Assembly (NCBI GenBank): GCA_001466705.2
Contig: LATX02000211.1
Span: 2,074,363 to 2,138,362 of the forward strand
Direction of reading: 5' to 3'
Length of the DNA stretch: 64,000 bases
DNA from: Moniliophthora roreri
Taxonomy: Eukaryota; Basidiomycota; Agaricomycetes; Agaricales; Marasmiaceae
Positions 57,590-64,000 of this stretch are shown here, piece after piece. The notes beneath the pieces are model-generated. The model was not told the DNA's origin. It saw only the letters and a list, made by a program, of their open reading frames with translations, and did not search any database. A program made the translations under genes and the position numbers. Each line of letters begins with the position of its first letter. The first letter of the stretch is position 1.

Positions 57590-60500
57590 TCAGCAACACT
57601 GAAAAGTATTATATGAGTCAAAGGTACCTACCACATACATCTGCAGCTGGACTTGGTTGAAACAGGCACCTTTGAGTACTCCACCAACGAGTGAATATTG
57701 GGATCCCTCCTGTAGTGAGTTTTCATGCTGTGATTCACTGATATCTGTTGTTGCTTTGCTAGCCTGCCACACCAGCAAGGGAATACAACTTTTCTCCCAG
57801 CAGATTGCTGGAAACACAAAGTGACATCAGATCTTGTCCTGTAGCCAATCTACAAGTACTTAATGGAACATCATTTCATATTGGTAGAACCATACTCACC
57901 ATTCCCTGCTTTACCCCCATATGTTGCAATATATTTCAGTGTCTCATTCCATGCTGTGTGATGATGGCACATCAGGCCTCTCATTACTTTCTGAACATAT
58001 GCATGACAGTGTGTCTTAGTGATGTTCCAATGGAAATGAGTGATACATAGACAGAGGATGCATTCAAGATGCTCATAGGGATCAAGATTGGTCAGCATCC
58101 AGTGTGGTTCATACAAATCAGCTCTCCCTGAGGGGGATATTGACCATAAAAATTGGCTGATTCCTGTTAGGTTAAAGATAGGTGCTTGAACCTTCAATCT
58201 TATAGAATAAAGGTACATACCCTTTGCCTGTCCACTATGTTGATCTACAGACCATGTCAGGACCCTCTCAAAACCTATATCTTCAGGATGTCAGGCATGA
58301 ATGTGCTGAAACTGCAGATAGAACCCTGTGTCCTAATACACAATGGAGTATACTTCCATAAGAAGATGTTCATGTGCATCTGCACTCTGTCAATTGAGAA
58401 ATGCATGACAATATGTTACACCTTCACATTGGTCAGACACTGGAAAGCAATATGCCTGTCGAGATGGTGAGACTTACTTGTTCTGGTTACATGGTCCTTT
58501 CCAGCAATCTCAAACTCAAGCCAACCACTGACTTGCTTGAAGCTTATGTCAGTTTGAATATGTTGGGCTTGTTGAAGGAGTCAGCAGGAATTTTCCACAG
58601 TCATACAGATGACAAGCCAGAATGGATCAGTGTCATCTCCTTCCTCATCATGTTCCAGATGTATTTCTTCAGTGAATCAAATATAGCATTGATTGGGTGC
58701 TAACTCTGTATCCTGTACATGTTTTATATGTAGGAGACCTGGTGATTGTTAATTATGAGTAAGTTAAACACAGAAAAGCTTACCATTCCATCCTGTTCCT
58801 TCAGGATACATGTCTTGCTGAGCAGCATCAATGTAAACTTGAAGGTGATCCAAGTTGGTGAAAGATACATGAAGATCAACAAATGTGAGTTGATTTATGT
58901 ATGGAAGCTTCTGTTGAAGATATGTCTTCACAGCTGCACTATGGAGAAGTTGTTGTGAGGTAAGGTTTAGCAGATTGTCTACTGTCTTCAAAAATTCAAT
59001 CAAGTCATTTTGGATGGATGGTGGTGTCCTCATGATAATGGGGATTGGGTTTCCATGACCACCCATGCATACAATCAGAACTTTGGGACACACTTGTTGA
59101 TATTCTTCATGGGGCTGATAAATGTCCATCTGTGATTTGCACAGCAGATGCCAAAGCTCTGTCATTGTGAGACAGCTGTCTTGGTCATGGTGATGGTGGT
59201 CTAGCATTGGGTGAGACTCTGCTGAATGCAATGGACTGCTTGGAAACAGGCATACTCACTGCAGTTCACCCAGTTGGTAGAGAAGTTATGTATAGTCTCA
59301 CATATTGCTAGTAGTCCATAGCCATTGTGATACATGTGCCTCTCATACTGTTGGATGACAGACTGTTCATTGTGAAACAGTGCCTCAAAGTACTGAATAT
59401 TGTATGCACCAGGACTGATTGTTCGATAGATATGTGTTGAAGATGCTCAAAAACCTATGCCTCTACTATGAAAACATGAGGCCTGTGGTGCCAAAATACC
59501 CCTAAAAAAGGTATATATAAGTTCTTGATTCTCAGTTTTGTTTGTGAGTTGGTTCAGCATGGTTCACTGTTACCGCAATATCAAGAATAATTCTCAATGT
59601 CTTGCTCGGTAGTTCAGAGATGATTGCCTTCAAAACAACTTCTCAGATTGAAAATGGGTGTTTGTTTTGTATAATATTTATCAGTTTTGTGGTTTTATTA
59701 ATCACTTCAAAAGCAAATACTGGTATAGATTTCGACCAGAAAACTGCTCAAAGAATAAACTTCTTCTAAGTGAGAACAAAGGTACCTCTTGTACCTGAAT
59801 ATAGCCCTCTTAGCTATGTTCTGCAATGATTCTCAAGAGGACAAATCTTCTAGACACTGCTAGCCTGAAACCCTCTCTGATTCACATTGAAACACCAGAC
59901 TATACTGATGCACGTCAGCTACCCTCTTAGTAGACTGATACAATGTTTCTCTTATCAGAAAACATGCCTCTTGCATTAAAAACTAAGCTCTTCCTAGCTC
60001 TTATTTATATCTCTGGTTTGGGTTACAATCTCAGGTCTCAACTAGCCTGTGCCTCTTGCACAACTAAATAAGCTAGAGCCTGAAGTGGTTGAAAAATACT
60101 GATTGCTGGTAGCTCTTCTACCTGAACAACAATGTCATACACTCTGGTAATCAGTGGGCAGTATCTCTCCTGCTTTCCACCTACAAAACACATCCTCTTA
60201 TATACCCTACAACATAAATAATCTAATATATCTGTCACAAATACAAATAAAACTGAGTCGGGTGATAAATATTATATAAACTGAGCTGTGTTTGGTAATT
60301 TCTCTGTCACAGTGTCCAATTGTAGTCAGGCTTTGTAGCCATAATCTCTTTTATTCTTTTTCTTTGATAATTGTGCAGTCTTCTGACACTAACTGTTTGC
60401 AATTTCCTCTATCAAACAGCTCTCCTTCTGACTCCATTTGAAAATATTATACTTCCATGCCGCTCCACATGGTTCCTTCCTTCTCCATCTACTATCATCT

Positions 60501-61833
60501 ACTCTATGGATGCGTAATATGCTTCCATCTCTATGTTTAAAGTATATGCATAAGCTCAGCTGTGCTGGTTTCTTGTCATACAGCTTTGTCTTCTGTTTTT
60601 CCATGATACAGGCACCCTTCCAGTAGCCAATCATCTATTTCATTCTTCAATTTGACATTCGGTATCTTGAGTATCCCTTGCTGATAATTTGTCATCCTCT
60701 GTTTCATATCTGTTTCTCAATAATATTCTCATATGTATATCATTGAAGGCTTTTATTCTTCCTTCAAGTTGGGTATAGATTGAAAATATTGTTAAAAGTG
60801 AAAATATTCCCTTTGGTATGCTTTCAATAGAGAAGTATTATGTGGTGTGGTTCCCTACAGGTTTTGAGATGCTCCTCTGTGTTCAGATTCACTGTTTATT
60901 TTCATACTAGCAGTGGTCAGGTACCCTTGTATGGCCTACCATCAACCATTACTCTGCTAATATTTTATATCCTTCTCTACTACTTGCTTTGACTAGCTGC
61001 TCAGGGCTCACACTAGTCCTCAATTCCCTTATCTATGTCATTTTCAACCATAAAAGTGCAAAATATTCTCTATTTGCATGCAAAATAAAAGGTAAAAGTT
61101 ATGCATATCAGCATCTTGGAGTTAGTTGGATGATAGTGTTTGCAGCTACCAGGTTTGTTTGTTTGCTTCTTTCAGTGATAGAATATAACAGAGGATGAAA
61201 ACTGACCGAATGACAAGGTTCTCTCCATGATAATGTAACTCCAATTGACCCTTGCATGTAGGTTTGTGGATAGCTCCTCGTTGAGCCTTTTTGGGAGTGG
61301 TTTGCATGTGATCCCATTCATGTAGCTCTGCTGGAGTCATCTGTGTGGCTTCAACAAGTGGACCAAAGCAGCCGTGGTCACAGAATGAGGCCCAAAGCCC
61401 AAGAGTCTTCTTGTGCACATCACACATAGGGTGTGATGCTTGCAGTTCTTGTTGAGTGTTCACATATAACTGTTTGAAGGCTCTACTTGCATCAAAATGT
61501 GGTGTTGTCACCTTCTCAATGTCAATGAAGGGGCAGATCTTTACTCTCTGACCTATAGTGTATCTGGTTAGCATCAACAACTGCTTGCCTGTACAATTTT
61601 ACTTACATGTTGCAGGGTACTAAATTACCATCTGCATCCTTCATTAATTGTACAAAAACCTTGGCCATCTGTCCTTTTGGTTCTCCAAGGGAATATGCAA
61701 GTTCATGAGCTGGATTGTGCCATTGATCAGGATCTATCTCATAAAGGTGTCCAATAGGTTTATCAGGATCAGCACTTGTGTTCAGGTATGATTGAATAGT
61801 GCTGCATGGGTAATGAAGAAGAGCTTGAAGCAT
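57590..61833 (-). pseudogene. Multi-exon gene of an expanded mushroom family, split by an LTR-like insertion
   Basis: Minus-strand exons in order: 61833-61603 (ATG; MLQALLHYPCSTIQSYLNTS), joined by an intron of about 45 bp to 61566-61146 (ICPFIDIEKVTTPHFDASRA; CDVHKKTLGLWASFCDHGCF). A 1.7-kb insertion follows. The gene resumes with about 59440-58764 (ISPGAYNIQYFEALFHNEQS; PKVLIVCMGGHGNPIPI), 58218-57871 (DPYEHLECILCLCITHFHWN; KVMRGLMCHHH) and 57817-57590 (WQASKATTDISESQHENSLQ; SLVGGVLKGACFNQ). The His/Cys-rich and SxHxNxxxxG...GGxxKG patterns recall a family repeated many times in mushroom genomes. I cannot name its function; a transposase-like role is conceivable. The insertion makes this copy non-functional unless the insert is spliced out. 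Confidence 0.5.
59443..61130. mobile_element. LTR-like family 2 insertion within the minus-strand gene
   Basis: About 1.69 kb without a long frame, starting AAGATGCTC and ending GCATCTT (short inverted ends). It has a GTATATATAAG box near 59512. Text around 59790-59880, 60030 and 60180 aligns with the insert at 51109-52829 (for example TAGCCTGAAACCCTCTCT against TAGCCTGAGCCCTCTCTAA). Its first ~420 bp recur inverted at 55629-56053. Exact right border uncertain by ~20 bp. Confidence 0.55.
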
Positions 61834-63481
61834 GGTCTGTCAGTTTAGCTGAACTCTTGAATTGGGGGTGAGTGGGTTGGGGAGCTCATTTATGTTCATA
61901 GCATTTGTCTGAACCAAGTGCTTTGGTCAACTCAGGTGTTTGAAAGGTGTGTAATTGGGATCTCCTTCAGCCATCCATTGGTAATCATGCCTTTCCTATT
62001 ACACCTGTTTTAATGGCAGGTTCTGGAATGCATTATCTGTGGTTCCAGATATGAGGAAGAGTGGGATGAGCGCTGTACCTTTTTGAAGGACTTCCATCGT
62101 AGTCTTCCCGGATATCCTTTGCTGAGGGGTTCTGCTGGGCCGACGTTCTCTCCCTGCGGTCATTACTAGAGTCAAGACGTGTTCTCTCATTCACAACGGC
62201 ATGAAGTGTGCAGCTAGAACATCTGTCATTAAACGGCATCTCTATTCGTTCGGATTCTCGTTCATCGTTCGATGATGGTTCTTGGCAACATGTGCTGATG
62301 TGACTGATACTGTGACTAGTAGCTGTGACTACTGGAAATAATTTGTGACAGTAACGCCCGCCCATTGCTGTCCTTCACCGTCGCCTTCTCTGGTATCTTC
62401 CGCCTCGTGCCTCGCTGTCTACCGTCGGCTTACTTCTCCTTGACAGCTCCTGTCTCCCGACTTCTTTGCCGTAAGGATCGAGTTATACCCATCGACCTCT
62501 GCCTCACAGTGACTGAGCCTGCATCGTCGTTGAGAACGGTCTAGAACGATGACGTTAGATCTTGAAGTTTCGGTCCAGATGCCGGTCTCCTCAGAGTTGG
62601 AAAGGCCATGCCATGTTTTTGCTTTTTCGCGGTTTGGATCACTGTCTTCAAAATTGCGCAACGCCAAAAGCCTTCAAGCTTCAAGCTTCAAGGTCCGGAT
62701 GCGCCTTCACAATCACAAGTGTTTCGGCCCGTTGATAAATGGATTTACGTGGGAACCAGTTCCGACCATGGCGGGAGTTTCCGCAGCCCATCGCGTGGGA
62801 AATATCGGGAGTTCGGCGACAAACAGACCGACCGACTGTATCATGACCAGTTCAAGATCTTGCTTTCACCTATCTCTTTCGCTCTTTCCACACACTAATT
62901 TTTAACATTGGTGAACTAGCGACGAGCAAAGAAATTCGCCGGACATGACATCGGGGCAACATGGTGGTCGGGGAAGCAGGTCGTTGAGGAACGAAGCTAT
63001 GTCGACGAGCGCGTAGACACGTTTTTCCGCATTCGTCTGCCCGCAGATCCATGTCCCAGCCTCAAGCCTGAGTCAGACCAGTCTTCTCCTGTTTCATCAT
63101 TCTGGATTAGGGTTTTTCTCGAGTGATAGTGCCTCGTGAGTTTTCAATCATCGCTTTGACGTGCTGTGAAAGCCTGACTGATCAGCAATGGCAATGCCGA
63201 TATGCTCTGGAATGTTTGGAATGGACAGCATTAAAGAGAGTTGCAACCCGACAACCCGACATTTTCGTGATTCCCGCCACTGTCATTCCAACTATACCTA
63301 CCCCTTGGCCGCCGACCCATGTTTCAAAAGCGCTCGCAGAAATCGGGAAATCGGGTGCAGCCATCGGGTTCGGGGAAATCTGAAGCGTTGAAGCATCGCA
63401 ATATGCGGATGGCAGAGTCTTGAAGCAGTTAGACTGCAACCTCCGTGTCTCGACTGGAGTCAGCGTCAGGTATCATCGACT
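61834..63481. other. Region before the FAD oxidase
   Basis: Composition shifts back to GC-richer from about 62060. Many short frames on both strands (for example 62033-62365 and 62419-62667 minus, 62549-62905 and 63123-63383 plus) overlap each other and lack family features. I support no gene here. Confidence 0.4.
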
Positions 63482-63489
63482 TATAAAAG
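63482..63489 (+). promoter_or_regulatory. TATA box of the FAD-linked oxidase
   Basis: TATAAAAG 60 bp before the ATG at 63542, followed by an A/C-rich leader (AAAAACAACAAACTCG). Confidence 0.65.
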
Positions 63490-63541
63490 CGGCTAGCACT
63501 CGCAGTCGGAAAAACAACAAACTCGTATCTTCAACATTCCA

Positions 63542-64000
63542 ATGCGTACCTTACTCGGATTGGCTCTCATAGCGTCTCATTCGCTTCTCAACACTGACGC
63601 TGCACCAACCGACGCTGGTCAAGCCGCATGTTCGTCTCTTGTTTCTCTTCTTGGATCGGAGCTCGTTCAATCACAGTCGGGGCCTGACTTCCAGAGCTCA
63701 GTCGACGATCCTTTGAACCTCATCAACAATGCGCTCATCCCGGCATGTGTGGTTTACCCTACCAACACAACACACGTCAGCGCTGCCATGTCTGCCATTT
63801 ACAAGGCGAAGTCCAGATACGCCGTTTTGGCAGGTGGGCATAGTGCCATGGAAGGGTGGAATAAGTGAGTCTATTTCCTATACCTTTGTGACCGGCAGAT
63901 CTTAACTCCATTTCAGCGTTGCTGGGGGTGTTTTGATAGATTTCAGGGATATGAGGCAGGCGACATACGACGCTCAGAAGGATACCATAACCCTTCAACC
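63542..64000 (+). CDS. Secreted FAD-linked oxidoreductase (berberine-bridge-enzyme-like), 5' part
   Basis: The protein starts with a signal peptide (MRTLLGLALIASHSLLNTDA, cleavage likely near AAPTDA), so it is probably exported. Exon 1 (63542-63865) then reads CVVYPTNTTHVSAAMSAIYK and YAVLAGGHSAMEGWNN, completed over a ~52-bp intron (63866-63917) to VAGGVLIDFRDM. This is the start of the PCMH-type FAD-binding domain, where AGGHS would carry the flavin-linking His of bicovalent members. Such enzymes oxidise alcohols or sugars with O2, releasing H2O2. The substrate-binding domain lies beyond the window. No lesion is seen. Confidence 0.88.

Noticed and set aside
62033..63440. Several 80-120 codon frames before the FAD oxidase
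   Set aside because: They overlap on both strands and include the region with the oxidase promoter. No conserved text.
1..64000. Secondary-metabolite gene cluster (P450, 2OG oxygenase, FAD oxidase)
   Set aside because: The enzymes are 8-54 kb apart, no backbone synthase (PKS, NRPS, terpene cyclase) is present, and a repeat nest separates them.

Overview
The window is nuclear DNA from a basidiomycete fungus, most likely an Agaricomycete. Genes are cut by many introns of 44-80 bp with GT-AG ends. The recognisable families (DUF6535 and DUF6534 membrane proteins, a NACHT NTPase with an Asn-rich N-terminus, class-II P450, Ty3-type gag) are expanded in mushrooms. I cannot assign an order or genus. 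Gene models were spliced by eye. Five single N characters (18797, 20214, 26831, 53285, 55628) are assembly gaps, and most of them sit inside repeats. Layout. 1-17.6 kb is the gene-rich arm: the 3' part of a cytochrome P450; four tandem DUF6535 copies (A 2940-6080, B 7157-9332, C 11460-14125, D 14925-17570); and, between B and C on the minus strand, a 2-oxoglutarate/Fe(II) oxygenase. Only D is fully open. A ends at a nonsense codon inside a C-terminal tandem-repeat domain, B has a nonsense codon and a large internal deletion, and C has lost its ATG and has two frameshifts. 17.6-27 kb holds little coding sequence: a truncated gene start at a gap, a 763-bp terminal-inverted-repeat element with a tRNA-like pol III promoter, a decayed dispersed repeat, and a GTAAC-rich DNA element bracketed by a 9-bp target duplication. 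27.2-29.1 kb is a DUF6534 membrane-protein gene. 29.4-34.2 kb has two unrecognised minus-strand genes or ORFs and more copies of the decayed repeat. 35.2-37.9 kb is an intact five-exon NACHT gene. 38.2-62 kb is a visibly more AT-rich nest of mobile elements: a Ty3-type LTR plus broken gag-protease, three copies of a 1.74-kb LTR (40.3, 50.5 and 56.1 kb), a second LTR-like family, a 719-bp CACTA-type element whose insertion can be read against its empty site, and two decayed multi-exon genes of expanded fungal families. 63.5-64 kb starts a secreted FAD-linked (berberine-bridge-like) oxidase that runs off the window. How it fits together. Three oxidative enzymes (P450, 2OG oxygenase, secreted FAD oxidase) flank the window, but nothing shows that they form one pathway. 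The clearest biology is a local DUF6535 family duplicating together with its promoter and decaying copy by copy, next to a repeat compartment where nearly every readable change is a C:G/T:A transition. That pattern resembles cytosine-methylation or RIP-like mutation.
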